DNA of 64,000 bases, from positions 12,091,501 to 12,155,500 of the forward strand of contig JAPQWV010000017.1 in assembly GCA_027422505.1 (NCBI GenBank), written 5' to 3'. The stretch is from Craterostigma plantagineum (taxonomy: Eukaryota > Streptophyta > Magnoliopsida > Lamiales > Linderniaceae). Positions 47,022 to 58,648 of this stretch are shown piece after piece. Made by a program: the position numbers and the translations under genes. The number at the start of each line of letters is the position of its first letter. Position 1 is the stretch's first letter. Below the pieces are notes generated by a model. It was not told the origin of the DNA and ran no database searches. It was given only the letters and a program-made list of their open reading frames with translations.

Positions 47022-47667
47022 GGGTATCGAACTTCACCATCTTGCAATCACCTCTCCACTCAAATTCACATCAACGTACGCCACAACATCTCTAGCACCC
47101 ACCTAAGGAAACACCTCAATCAAGCAAGCACCTCTCCACTCAAAACGTGCACACCCCAGCCTCTCAAGCACCCATCTCAAGTCACAAAGCTGCAACTACG
47201 AGTCGAACCTCTCACAGCACCAAGAATCCACCTCTCTGCCACCTCGCAAACACCCACGTTGAAGAAGGAAAGCACCTACACAAACATACTGCCGAAAAGA
47301 GCGGAAGCATACACCTCTCAAGGACCTATCTAAAAAGCACGCAGCTCTCAAGTAACTCACGAGCACTCCGCGGCTGAGGAGAAATCGAATTCACTGCTCC
47401 GAGGGCTGCTCGCTGGACAGCCGAAGGAGTTGAAACGGTAGCCATCTTCGGTCGCTCACCACCCGCTCGACGAAATCACTCAATGACGTGCGCATGTAGG
47501 GCAGCGGGCAACTGAAGCTTACGCAGCACACCCACGCAGTGGAGGGCAGTCGGTGTACATAGTCTGTGAGAAAGGAGCTACGAGGTAATAAACGTAGTGC
47601 ACTACCCACCGGCCACCACGTGTTCGACCAAATTCCTCAACGAAGGAGGGCGAAGTTTATCGTCGAT
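47022..47667. other. Unassigned spacer between the two MITEs
   Basis: Cytosine-rich with many CACCTCTC/CTCTCAAG strings up to about 47,360, then a more complex segment (47,390-47,660). The string AAGCACGCAGCTCTCAAG at 47,335-47,352 repeats the one beside the left MITE (46,047-46,064). ORFs on both strands reach ~136 codons but show no domain I recognise. It could be a fragment of an older gene or element. Confidence 0.4.
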
Positions 47668-48654
47668 ATTTACGTCATGGTTCGCTGTCGCAGATGCGGA
47701 CGTCGATGCGGACACGAGCGATACGGATACGTTGCAAAATCGCGGCGCGGTCGCGGGCGATACGCAATTTTTATTAAAAAATACTTATAATTTATTTATA
47801 GATGTCAAATATGATTTTATAGCCAATATTTGGGAATATAGAATAAATTCACCTTGTATTATTTAATTTAGCATATATTTTGATACAATTGTAGACTAGT
47901 ATTCTTGCACAATCAAATGCGTAAGTTATGACATCATAGATTATTAAATAAAGGTAATAGTAATTAACTAAAGATAGAAAATTAATAATTAACTAAAATT
48001 AAAAGGTAATATTTAACTAAAAAATAGTAAGTTATGTTAGTGGGTGGTTTCTTTTTATTTTATTAGTAATTTTCTATAATACTTAATTCACATACCAAAT
48101 TGCACAGTTTAATCAAGACAATGAGCCTTAATAAAAGAGTCTAGACATTTTGTATTTAATATTATTTAAAAAAAGAGTAGACATTTGTATTTAATATTAT
48201 TTAAAATTGTGTTGGGCTTATCATCTCTTACTAAATACATGTTTTTATCATTAAAATTATATCCAAAAAATACAAGTCCAACGAAAAAACCCAATAAAAA
48301 AGCAACCCTAATTAAGATTGTTTTGTATATGCTGCCACGCCTCATCCAGTCATCATCTTCTTCCCGTATCATCTTCCCCTTAATTTTTTCTAATTTTAGC
48401 CTTCAATTATTTTCTTTTGATAAATCGCCCGCGACGCCGATAAATCGCCCGCGACGCCGATAAATCGGCCGCGACGCCGATATTTCTGCCGGGACTCTCT
48501 GAATCGGCCGAGATCTCGCCGAGGCGTCGATAAATCGCCCGAGACGAAACCGCGACCGCAGCAACCTGTATCGTGGGCGCGGGGAGGGCCGATCCCACTC
48601 CGGTGCGGCCGCGACGGCCGCGATATCGCCGCGACGGCGAACCACGATTTACGT
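47668..48654 (-). mobile_element. hAT-like MITE, copy 2 (inverted), with 8-bp target duplication
   Basis: Element 47,676-48,646 (971 bp), the reverse complement of copy 1, flanked on both sides by ATTTACGT (47,668-47,675 and 48,647-48,654). The right terminus reads ACCACG against ATG in copy 1. It is 22 bp longer, apparently because a ~21-bp CG-rich unit (GATAAATCGCCCGCGACGCC type, 48,419-48,480) is present once more than in copy 1. The Arg/Pro-rich ORFs at its end are not genes. Confidence 0.85.
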
Positions 48655-48978
48655 ATTCTCTTGATTCCGTCGTTAATATGAGTAGCTAAGTTTATCGTGT
48701 GCTTGGGATGAGATGAACGCTACGTAGAGTTATTGGACGTAAAATAATGGCTATTTATCATTTATGATATTGGCTATTTATCATTTATGATATTGTTTTT
48801 CAAATTAATATGTCTATGTGTGGATTTGAATATCACTTCGATATGTCTATGTGTTGATGTGATTTCGTGGTAATATCGTTTTAGGGCGATAACTAGAAAA
48901 ACGATTAGACCTTTCATAAAATGATAGGAGATCGATTATAGGGCGACAGCAAATAATCGATCATAGGTAAATTAATAT
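48655..48978. other. Unassigned intergenic sequence
   Basis: No gene seen. Two short direct repeats: GGCTATTTATCATTTATGATATT (adjacent copies at ~48,750 and ~48,772) and a GATATGTCTATGTGTTGAT-like unit at ~48,808 and ~48,840. Confidence 0.5.
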
Positions 48979-49571
48979 TGTAATACCCGTAAAATTTAAA
49001 ACGGGGTTTTGATGTAATTTAGCAGAGTAAAATCTTTAACTTGAAGTTTCGAAATATTAACCTAAAAGTTTGGATGAAAAATATAAATTATGGAAGTCTA
49101 ACAATAATAATAATAAATTAAATTAGTTAATGGAGTAAATATTTACAATAAAAGATTCAATAACTAATATTATTTCAAACAAGTCCAAATAAAATTCAAG
49201 TGTAAAGGGTTGATTTACTAAAATCCCAAACAGTATAAAACCTAAAATTGGACAATGGCCCAAACGAATTTCAAGTAAGTAAAAAGGGCCAAGTCATGAT
49301 TAATTATTATTGATATTATTAAGTAAATAGTGAGAAGGTTATAAATTGCTTAGTAAGCCATGTTAGTGGTTTGTCTCTTAGTAGTAAAATAATGAGAATC
49401 AAAAGAGAATATTACAATGTGTATAAGTAAGACCACGTTGGTTAGGTTAGTAAACCATGCTAGTATTGTAGTAAAATAATGAGAATCAAAAGGGAATATT
49501 TCAATTTGATTAGTAAGGTCATGTGGTGCCTTGTCACCCATTTGTCATAATGTAACATTTGAATATAAGGC
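48979..49571 (+). mobile_element. Fragment of a gypsy LTR
   Basis: Starts TGTAATACCCGTAAAATTTA, near-identical in layout to the LTR start at 34,021, then AAACGGGGTTTTGATGTAAT. It diverges further on and is cut by the LTR of E at 49,572. It carries an 87-bp tandem duplication: GTAAAATAATGAGAATCAAA at 49,384 and 49,471. Confidence 0.65.
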
Positions 49572-49921
49572 TGTTAGGTCTTACGATTAACAACTCTACG
49601 ATCCTTGGTTAGAATTCATAGTAATTCGATCGTTTAGATAAACAATTGAATTCGATCGAAAAACTCAAATGAAGAACAAGAGAGAGAATTTGAGTAGAGT
49701 GAGAAAGTTAGTGTTGTTTCTCTCTCTAGAAATCGAATTGCAAGCCCTTCGGATCAATTTTAAAAGCTTTCTCTATTCAGCTCAATTGATTTACATGTAT
49801 TTATACAAACAAACTTGGTATAAATATCAAACTAGTCCTAATCTAAGGACTACTATACAAAACGCCCCAAGTTACAAGGACAACTAATGAAATCAAGCAC
49901 AATTACAAATGGTATTCTACA
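49572..49921 (-). mobile_element. 3' LTR of copia element E
   Basis: 350 bp on the minus strand, TGTAGAATACC to GACCTAACA, with a TATAAATA box (plus-strand 49,798-49,805). It directly follows a PPT and resembles the A' LTR (5267-5615). Target duplication cannot be tested because the 5' LTR lies beyond 64,000. Confidence 0.7.
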
Positions 49922-52900
49922 ATCTCCGCCTTTGTGCTTGATTGCGTCTCCGCGCCGTTTGTCCTCGTCGGGCGTAATATGATCTGCGCAAGCCCAGCGC
50001 ATGCTCATAGTTCCTCAGCGTGATCCTTAGCTCCAGTCGCTCCTCAATATCTTCTAATAGTTCCATTAGGAGCGGCTGTTCTCTCACGAACCTATGGATC
50101 CTCAGCATCGTATCTCGATTGATTTCTTCCAACCTCTGCTTGATGTTTTTCTGAGGACCTTGAACGTCCCATCGCAAAACTTATGAATCTCAGTCTTCAG
50201 CATCAACCTATTCTTCTTTGCTATTGGATTGTGGTAGGTGATGCCTAGGACTGAGCTGATGTGCACGTGATTGTTGGGAAGCCCTTCGATCTCAGGTCCT
50301 TTGTTGAGCGGAGCGGTCATGTTGACCTTCTTCATATTGCTCTCAAGCGTCATTTGAAGGTCGTGAGCGGCGAAGTACTTGACTTGTCACATCATGAACC
50401 GGTAGAGCCCTTCGAGGCCTTCTTTCTTGATGAAGCTCTGAGGACCTTTGTACTTCTCCACGTATAGCTGATAAAGACGGTAGACTTCATCGTCGGGGAG
50501 GTACGGCAGGTCGCTCTCGCTAAGTTCCTCTCGAGTCCTGTCCACTCGATCGATGATGTAGTGAGGTGTTGGAAGTCCTCCTTTGTCACAGTAGACGCTG
50601 AGTAGTTGGCTTATTGGGGAGAGACTCTTATAATGGCTCTTGGCTTGTGTCTTAGTCATCCCCAGCCTAACAGCAAGTCCTACTTTGGTCAGCATCCAGA
50701 GGTAGGTCATCCTCTTCTGCCGATCCCAATGAGAGATCCCTCTAAGCTCGAACTCGTTCGGCTTCTTCACTCTGTTCGGAGACCTCCAAATATTCTCACG
50801 AACTTCTTCTAGGAAGGGAATTTCTATTTGGATGTTTTCCCATTGCGTGTGGATCCGGACGGTCCTGGCGTTAGCCTTGGAGAGGGAACCGCCTGTTGAG
50901 CGATTAACTCTGGTAGCCTTGGGATATCTCGCCCGTAGTCTTCACCTTCCTGAAGCTCGTCGTCTTCTATGATTACGAGGTCTATAGAGGCTTGTTGTAG
51001 AAAGCGCTGAACGTCGTGAAGCCGTCATCTTTGATGCTCCTCGGGCATGGAATGGGTCATCCACTGTCCTTCGAAGATGTACTCGTCTAGGGCCTCGTGT
51101 GGATTGACGCCATGTCCACAGGGTCCCGGTTAGTCTGGAGCGCTGAGGGAGTGACTTGGGTAGCTGCTAGAGCTACAAGCATCGCAGTACTTGCTTCTTC
51201 TTCCAGAAGCAAGGGGCTTGAGTAGATCGGTGGTGTGGACGGAGGCGTCCTGAGGTGAAAGGTTGGTGGTTCGATGAGGGCGGTGCGGTGCGTGGTGTAG
51301 GTAGATGTTGGTGGTTCGATGTGGGCGGTGCGATGCGGTGCGGTGTTTGGTGGGTTTGTGTTTGGGTTTCACCAGCTCCAGTGCTTGTCTGCGTGGCGCC
51401 CGAGCCTTGTCCTTGGCCACTTGTTGATGTCCTTGGCCTCTTCTCCCCCTCATTAGGGTCCTGATCGTCAGGATCGTCATGTCTGCGCTGTGAGTGGGAG
51501 CTATGGCCTCGGCAGGTGTCAGTCGGTGGCTCAGGATGGTCCACCAATCGCCTATAGAGGGATTCTTCTTGCGGCGATCGGATGGAAAGGCCTATCAGAC
51601 GGGCGAGGAGAATGTCATGGAGCTCGGTGATGGGGATTGCGTATGGATTGATGAGGATGGAGGAAGTGGCTAGAGGGTCGGTGGGTGTGGATTGTGGAGG
51701 TGTGGGGTTGATTTGTGACAAAGGGCCTTCAGAGGCAGGTGCTTTCCCGGTATCTCTTTGGGATGCCTCGAATGCTTGGAGTACTCTCTCCGTGATTTTG
51801 TCTTCCATAGACTGTACAGCGGCAGAGAGAGCGGCCTAGAACTGCTCGTTCGTCACGAAGGGTGCGGACGCCTCTTGATATGGACCAGGACGACTGATGT
51901 TGCCTGTTATCAACCCTTGAGTAGACGCCGACTCTGTGGGTTGGCTCACAGTCACTTGAGGTTGTGACTGTATGAGACTTCCACCCAATCCTCGAGTCGA
52001 ATCCGAAGGATTTGCCTCTATGGGTGTTGTTGCAGGCTCTGGTTGTGCCTGCGAACCAGACACTATGTGAGTTGGTTGCGGCTCAAGATTGAGCGAAGAA
52101 GTGCCGGCAACACTTGTCGTTGTGGTCAGCGTAGTATCTGGTGCGTTGGTGATGGCTGGGAAGAGGGACTCCAGTTGAATGCTAAGTCTCCTGGGAGTCC
52201 TCCTTATCAGACTTATTTCCTCGTCAGACTCCGTGTCAGACGAGGTGGCCGTGTGAGGAGTGAGGTCTCGATGGACGTCCTCCAGTGCCTGACCCGTCAC
52301 CGGTGGAAGTGAAGTTTGCCCCATTTCGACTTCGGGCCGTGCTACTGGTTGAAGAACCTCCACAATGGTTTCTTCGAGCACGCCAACATGAACGGGCACT
52401 TCCACTTGGTATTCATGTTCAGGACCTCGAACGCCATCTCGGTAGCCACGACGTCTATCAAGGTCTCATCTACGTCGGGCATCGGTTCTTCGATCAAGGG
52501 AGACTCCTGTTGAAGCTCCTGAGCGACAACATCTATCATCGCGTCGTCAGGGCTTGGTTGGTGTTCCGGTTGGGGAGGGCTCACATGGAATCTGCCGGGG
52601 GCCCTCTGATCATTTGCTCCGTTAAATGGTGTTCCCGGCAGAATCTTTGATACTCAGCTCCCACGGGGTCCGCAAGCCTGAGTAGTTGGAGCGGAATTGG
52701 CATCGACGGTTGGTCCAAGTCCGTGCGCCGTCGATTGTGGAAGAACTTTAGCCTTGGCGGCTGATAGTTTCCACTAGGAGGCAGCTGTGGGATGTTCTCC
52801 GCATGTAGCTCCATGACCTCCCTGATGATCACGTTGAACCATCGAGCATAGGGCACGTTCTTTGACCTTCGGTTTTCCTTCACCCGGATCTGTTCAGATA

Positions 52901-53478
52901 GATCATTCCAGATTAGCTGTGCGAAGTCGTAGTTTCTGGCGAAGGCAAGACCGTGAAAGATTCATAGTATATTGTCGTTGCCCTTGTCGAAACCGGCATG
53001 CTTTGGTTATAGACACTTGTTCACGATCCCGAACAGTGTCTTCCAGGGGTGAGGGATACCGCTGCTCTGGACATGAGCTAATTTGGTGAGCTGCGGTTGA
53101 TATCCCATGGGCATGAAGTCGTGGATCATTTCTGCGTCCGACAGGAGCGGGTCGTAGTTGTCACTGTGTGGCAAGTCCAGTATCATCCCGAACTGGCTCT
53201 TGCTCATATGAATATGCTTCGTCCCGATTCTTTTTGTGAAGGAGAATGCCCCATTCGCTACAACTCCTTGTATACATCCCCAGAATTGCTGGAGATAGAC
53301 CATTGGCACTGAGGCGGTGACCGTCAATGCGTGCCAGATGGGGTGCCTCTCAGGATAGAGACAATGATCTCGTCCGGGCATCGAAAGGTGCTCAGATCGA
53401 GCTGGAAATTTGTATCCTAGACCTTCAGATACAGGTTGTGGTCGTATATGTGATTATATCTTGGATAGCGATCATCTG
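49917..53478 (-). pseudogene. Third (env-position) ORF of copia element E
   Basis: About 3.5 kb of minus-strand coding sequence with few interruptions. Module 1 (53,475-52,585) has FQLDLSTFRCPDEII, VYLQQFW, FGMILDLP, HPWKTLFGIVNKCL and a tail with YARWFNVIIREVMELH. The middle (52,584-51,130) is acidic, then Pro/Ser/Thr/Gln-rich, with VQSMEDKITERVLQAFEA and a charged RRHDDPDDQDPNEGEKR. Module 2 (50,770-49,933) has LRGISHW, SDLPYLPDDEVYRLYQLY, LESNMKKVNMTAP, EIHKFCDGTF, and ends in a basic RRGQTARRRNQAQRRRL. The stop is TAG three bases into the 3' LTR. In-frame stops at about 53,005, 52,950, 51,836 and 50,385 and frameshifts near 53,360, 52,585, ~51,150 and 50,170 show decay. From memory the same two modules occur in hypothetical proteins of Asteraceae genomes; function unknown. 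No signal peptide or membrane segment seen. Confidence 0.7.
49922..49932 (-). other. Polypurine tract of element E
   Basis: AGGCGGAGAT on the minus strand immediately before the LTR TGTAG. It is also read as the last codons of the third ORF. Confidence 0.7.
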
Positions 53479-55210
53479 AAAAATATAACAAATCCTTAGT
53501 TCATAATTTTTGATACTAGTCGAGAATGAATTTAATTTCATCAAACTATAATATTGCATCAAGTCATGACATGTTTGATGAATTTTGAGTTGAAATCGTA
53601 TGATATGGATATAGGAATTTCGATTTTGAAAAAAAAATGTAATGGCATGATGGTAATTTTGAGTTAAACACCTAATCGCGTGATAAAGAGTTTGAAAATT
53701 TCCAAGTGTTTAATCGCAAGTAATGGCACTGTTCATGCCGAGAAATTTTTCGCTCGATAAAATTGATTTTGAAAATGATTTCCTATGCATTGATTTCAAT
53801 TGTAATGACTCAGTTTAATTTTTCGATCGAGAAAATTTTATTTGCTACTGTTCGCTACAGAGTAAAAGACTTAGAAAAATTTTCTAAGTGTTGAAGTTGA
53901 AATCGAGACTGTAGTCGATCTATTTTACGATCGAGAAAAATTCCATGTAAATTTACGATGGAGAAATTTTTTCTCAGGTAAATTTACTATCGAGAAATTT
54001 TCCTCGACTGAATAAAATTTTCGATTTGATATTTGTCGAGCGGTATGTAATTTTCGATTGTAAGTAACAAAAGTTTTTTTTTGCTGCGATATAATTCTAT
54101 CGAGAAATTAATCAACGAGAGAATAAGTCAACCGTCGAGAAATTTTTCAATCAATTAAGTCCGAAGCGGCGAATTTTACGATCGAAAAATTAAGCGTTAA
54201 AAAAATAATTTTTTTCGCTACTAAATTTTTACGACCAAAATCCAATTAACACGAAAATTCTATTTTGCTATAGTAAGTTTTGCGCTCGATAAAATTTGCA
54301 TCTAAATTATCTATTCAGTGCTTAAGTTTTTCGCACACAGAAAATCCTAATTAGATTTCTCGATGGTAAGTAGTTTTTCGGTTAAAATCATCTATCTTAA
54401 CGACTAAGTCAGATTTTTATCGATCGAGAACTAATTTGACACAAACAGTATCTCAATTGAATCGGAATTCAATTAAGATTGTTTGCGATCGACAAAGTTC
54501 TTCGATACCTTTAAACATTCAATAACCCAGTTTTATTGAAACTCAAATCTCAGTCGAAGATGCAGATTTACCGAAGATTTATACTACTAGATTCATAAAG
54601 AACATCGAAACTGTATTAAGTGCAGGCATTAATCTCAGATAACACTCATAATCAAGCCTAAATCACTATAAAACAGTATATGATTTCTCAGTTTTGAAGA
54701 ACATACGGAAATCTAAACTTAAACATGCGAAGAACTTCAAAAAGCAGATGCTAACGACGTTAAATCACACGCAACTATCAACAGATTCTCATTTCTACCT
54801 TAAACAGACAATTTTGAGTTAAAATGGAAAGATTTGTGAGTGATTTGAACTGTCTGTGAAAGTTTTTCGTTAGAGAATTTTTTTGCGATTTAGGGTTGCG
54901 TGAGGAAAAGGTTTTTGACTGACACAAAGATGAACTTTTATTTACTCGTTGTAATTCAATGTTGGGTTTCGATTTGACGTTTTGCGATTAAATGGACAGG
55001 CCCATTACTATTTGCGCTCGAGAAATTTTCGATTCGAAAATTGATCTTCAATTCAATTTTCTCGATCGCAAATTATCGCGGTTAATCAACAATTGTTCCC
55101 AACACTGTCTTACGATCGAGAAACTTATGATAGCAAATTAATTCTTATATCCAATTTCTCGATTGTAAATGCTTCTAAAAATTTTCAGATTGATCCCTAT
55201 TTCAAATAAA
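53479..55210 (-). other. Leader-like AT-rich block before the third ORF
   Basis: 1.7 kb, non-coding, dense in TCGAGAAATTT/GATCGAAAA motifs as in the gag leaders of A', B and E. It ends at TTATATTTTTCAG (53,476-53,488, minus strand), a good 3' splice acceptor, directly against the start of the third ORF. It may be an intron, an internal leader, or the leader of a separate element whose 5' LTR was lost. Confidence 0.6.
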
Positions 55211-57376
55211 ATCACATTTAAAAGCTCCCCCTGAGAGTTAAAATAAATGGAACTAACTTCCTGTATTTTCTGTGTAGTAACGTCTAGCTTCCCTAGCAGT
55301 GATTAAAAAATCTGTACCACTTGGAAAAAACGTTAGAAATAATGGAGTTAATTTGGTCTGTGACTAGCTCCTTTCCTTGTAGTGTCGACGTCTCACTCCT
55401 TAATTTTGAAAGATCTGAAATGCTAAAAAAAGGTCAAAAATATTTGGAGCTAATCTACAAGTCTTATTCTTGCTCCCCCTCAAATGATGCACAAGAATTG
55501 ATTAATTATGCAAGCATATGAAATCAATTCAAGTCACGAGCACACATATTTACCAAGTAAGCATGTATAAATGGTCCCCGAAAACATGTACTTTAAAATA
55601 TTGTGTGAGGGTAGAAGCAATGAAAAATTTATTGCATTTAAACAATTCAGTACCAATGCAATCTTACATTGCATTTAGAATGTGCGATACACTAAAGAAA
55701 TTCGCATTTATTCAATTCAACGCATATGAAACATAACATATGTCAAAATGTGCGAATTTTATTATTTATTATTTATTTATTATTATATATATGTATATAT
55801 ATATATTTTTTCATTTATGGGGTCAGATTATTTTGTTGCGATCAATCGTCACGCCTAAAATTTTACGAGACATTTGAAAGAAGAAAATGCCGTCCAGTCA
55901 TGTCGTCAAACTAAAGTCCTAAGTTCATAGACTGGTCCATTTCGACAACTCTCACTAGTTTTGCTTTTGCTCTCAATTAGCTATCTTGGGATTTTTATAT
56001 TTTTATCACTCAAGTCAACACAAGCAATTTTAAGTCAATTTACCCGTGATCGAGGCATTTTTAATCATTTCACCTAAGCGAGAGACCGTCTATGTGGAAT
56101 CCAAGGGTTGTAATGGTTATAATTTGGTTAGGACTTAGAAACGGAAGGAATTTAAAGGAAAGTGAGCTTATCTCTTCATCGTCTTCCAATTCTACGTCCG
56201 TCTCCCTTTTTTTTCGGCGTCTTTCTCCTTTTCAATCTTTTCCCCCTCCTTTTCTTTTAAGAACTATGCCTTTTTATATTATGCTCAAGCTGAAGCTCCG
56301 CTTCTCCATGAGGCTCTAGGAGATTATCGTAGGCGAAGTTCTTTTTGTTGGTTCTCGGGCCGATACCGGGCTCCTCTTCTCTTAATCCCTATAGAGGTTT
56401 CAGAGATTATCAATTTTGAGAAGTTCTCGGTTATGAAATTCGTACCCGAGGCTGCACTCCTCTTATCGTTTCCCGATATAAGACCGGATTTCGTTGGAGA
56501 AGTTCACTTCGTGGTGCTCCTCTTCCAGCCGTTCTGACGAGCGTACGAGATTATCGTTGGAGAAGTTCACAACATGAACCATGCCACTTTTTACAAGGTA
56601 GTCGGAAGGCCGGTTCCTTTGGTCTGATTTTTACGCGTTGAGCAATGCCTTCTTTTGTCATCATCGTACTTTTTCTTTTGTTATCTCCCCCTCATTTTCT
56701 CGTTTGAACAACCATTCGAAGAGTATAGAGTTCGGTTGAAGGCTAGGAATGGGTTTCAAATGAAGAAAAAGACATCTGAGAAAGCTCAAAGTGGATGACT
56801 AAGGGCTAACGTGGGGGAATTTATATAAGACCGTATGATGAACATCCTAAACTCCCTTATCATTTTCCTGACGATCTAACGCAAGATGAGTATGACACCA
56901 AGAATCACTAGGTAAGACAAGTAATTTATGTGTGACTCACTCGAGAAGTAGATCCTCACTCAAAGAAAGGAAAAAAGGAACAAGGCTTGAATCCTCACGC
57001 ATGTAGAGTGACTTTGTGTCTAGTGGAACAATCAAATGACCTTTTAGACACAAGAATTTAAGCAATTAAATTGATCGCATGTCGGGGTAAAATTCTAAGT
57101 GACTTTAGAACAAAGCATCCTAAAGTATTTCGTCATACCCCATTGTATTATATATAGAAATATATATTATATATATATTTTTATCATGCAAGATAAGGAC
57201 AAATAAGCATAGAAAACACATGGATTAGAGCATGTGATACCACAGAAGATCAGGTAATGCACATATTACGGAAGATTCAACATGCCTAATTTTCCGACAA
57301 GGAATTGAAATCGTTTCTCATCCAAGGCCTTGGTGAAAATGTCGGCTAGTTGAAATTCCGTGTTCACAAAGTACAT
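55211..57376 (-). other. Long 3' spacer of element E after RNase H
   Basis: Non-coding, 2.2 kb. It contains GAGGGGGAG-type purine runs on the minus strand (55,470, 55,225, 56,690), an AT microsatellite (55,770-55,810), and text shared with H (37,771-38,410). The last RNase H codons (EFQLADIFTKALDEKRF) lie at about 57,360-57,310 in frames not open at 57,377. Small ORFs here are not convincing. Confidence 0.6.
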
Positions 57377-58648
57377 CTATATCGTGCCTTTTTCTACGTG
57401 ATCTTTGATAAAATGATATATAATGTCTATGTATTTTGTGCGTGAATGATGAATAGGATTGCAAGTTATGGCAATTGCACTCAGACTATCACTATATATG
57501 GGTATATTATTTAGATTGTACCCATAGTCGCGAAGCTTTGTCCGCATCCACAGCATCTGTGAGCAACAGCTGGCGGCAACTACGTATTCTGCTTCGGCCT
57601 TCGAAGTGGACACACAGTTCTGCTTTTTGGATGACCAGCAAACCAGCTTTTCGCCTAAAAATTGAGCGCCACCGGACGTGCTTTTCCTGTCCATTCGGCA
57701 ACCTGCATAGTCAGCGTCAGTGTAGCCAATAAGTTTAAAATTCGTACCCTTTGGATACCATAGGCCAAGGGTAGAGGTGCCCTTAAGGTAGCGTAAAATT
57801 CTTTTCCGCGAGCATATGGGATTCTTTGGGATTGGCTTGAAAACACACAAGCAGGTGGCAAACATGATATCCGGCCGACTCGAAGTGAGGTAGAGAAGAG
57901 ATCCAATAATACTGCGATACAGTGTGATGTCGACCGATTTACCAGAGGGATCGACATCCAACTTGCAGCTTGGTGACATAGGAGTGCCGAGAGGCTTGCT
58001 CTGGTCTTGATGAAACTTATTCAGAATATCCTTGATGTATTTTGTCTGACTGATGAAAATTCCATCATTGAGCTGCCTGACTTGAAGGCCTAAGAAAAAT
58101 TGCATCTCTCCCATGTGACTCATCTCGAATTTGCTCCTCGTGAGATCTCCAAACTTCTTGCAGAGCCGAGGATTTGTTGATCCGAAGATGATGTCGTCGA
58201 CGTATACTTGGATGACCATCAGATCTTTGTCATGCCATTTAATGAAGAGGGTTGTGTCTATCGTTCCTCGTATGAATCCAGACTTCACGAGGAAATCACT
58301 CAGGACATCGTACCAAGCACGTGGGGCTTGTTTTAGTCCATAGAGAGCTTTGTCCAAGCGATAGACATGATCGGGATGTTCTTGATCAACGAAACCTTCC
58401 GGCTGAGCGACGTAGACTTCCTCTTTTAACACGCCATTGAGAAAGGCGGTTTTTACATCCATCTGATAGACTTTGAAGTCTTTGTGAGCCGCATAAGTCA
58501 GCAGGAGGCGAATAGCTTCGATACGGGCAACATGGCATAAGTCTCGTCATAGTCGATGCCTTCCTGTTGATTGTATCCATTAGCAGCTAGCCTTGCTTTG
58601 TTCCGGATCACTTCACCATCTTCATTCTTCTTATTCTTGAAAACCCAT
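57377..58648 (-). pseudogene. Reverse transcriptase and RNase H of element E
   Basis: A single open frame of 361 codons (58,462-57,377): [79 protein letters not shown], then RNase H with [52 protein letters not shown] and the RNase H acidic residues are present. The N-terminal RT ([26 protein letters not shown]) is in other frames at 58,640-58,465. It is the least damaged copia RT in the window, but one short deletion ([11 protein letters not shown] for the usual CLCARFQ) and a stop (TAT AGA region, 57,376) break it. Confidence 0.85.

Noticed and set aside
47391..47866. Possible host gene fragment between the MITEs
   Set aside because: ORFs are short on both strands and I recognise no domain; kept only as unassigned spacer.
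46060..48645. Arg-rich ORFs at the MITE ends as a host gene pair
   Set aside because: They are the CG-rich subterminal repeat read in several frames; the terminal repeats and target duplications explain the sequence.
49917..53478. True membrane envelope protein
   Set aside because: No signal peptide, hydrophobic segment or furin-like context visible in the frames; only its position is env-like.
49917..55210. Third ORF with its leader as a separate non-autonomous element
   Set aside because: Not excluded, but no PBS or 5' LTR is seen between 53.5 and 57.3 kb, and strand, order and shared 3' motifs fit one element E. Recorded as the main alternative.
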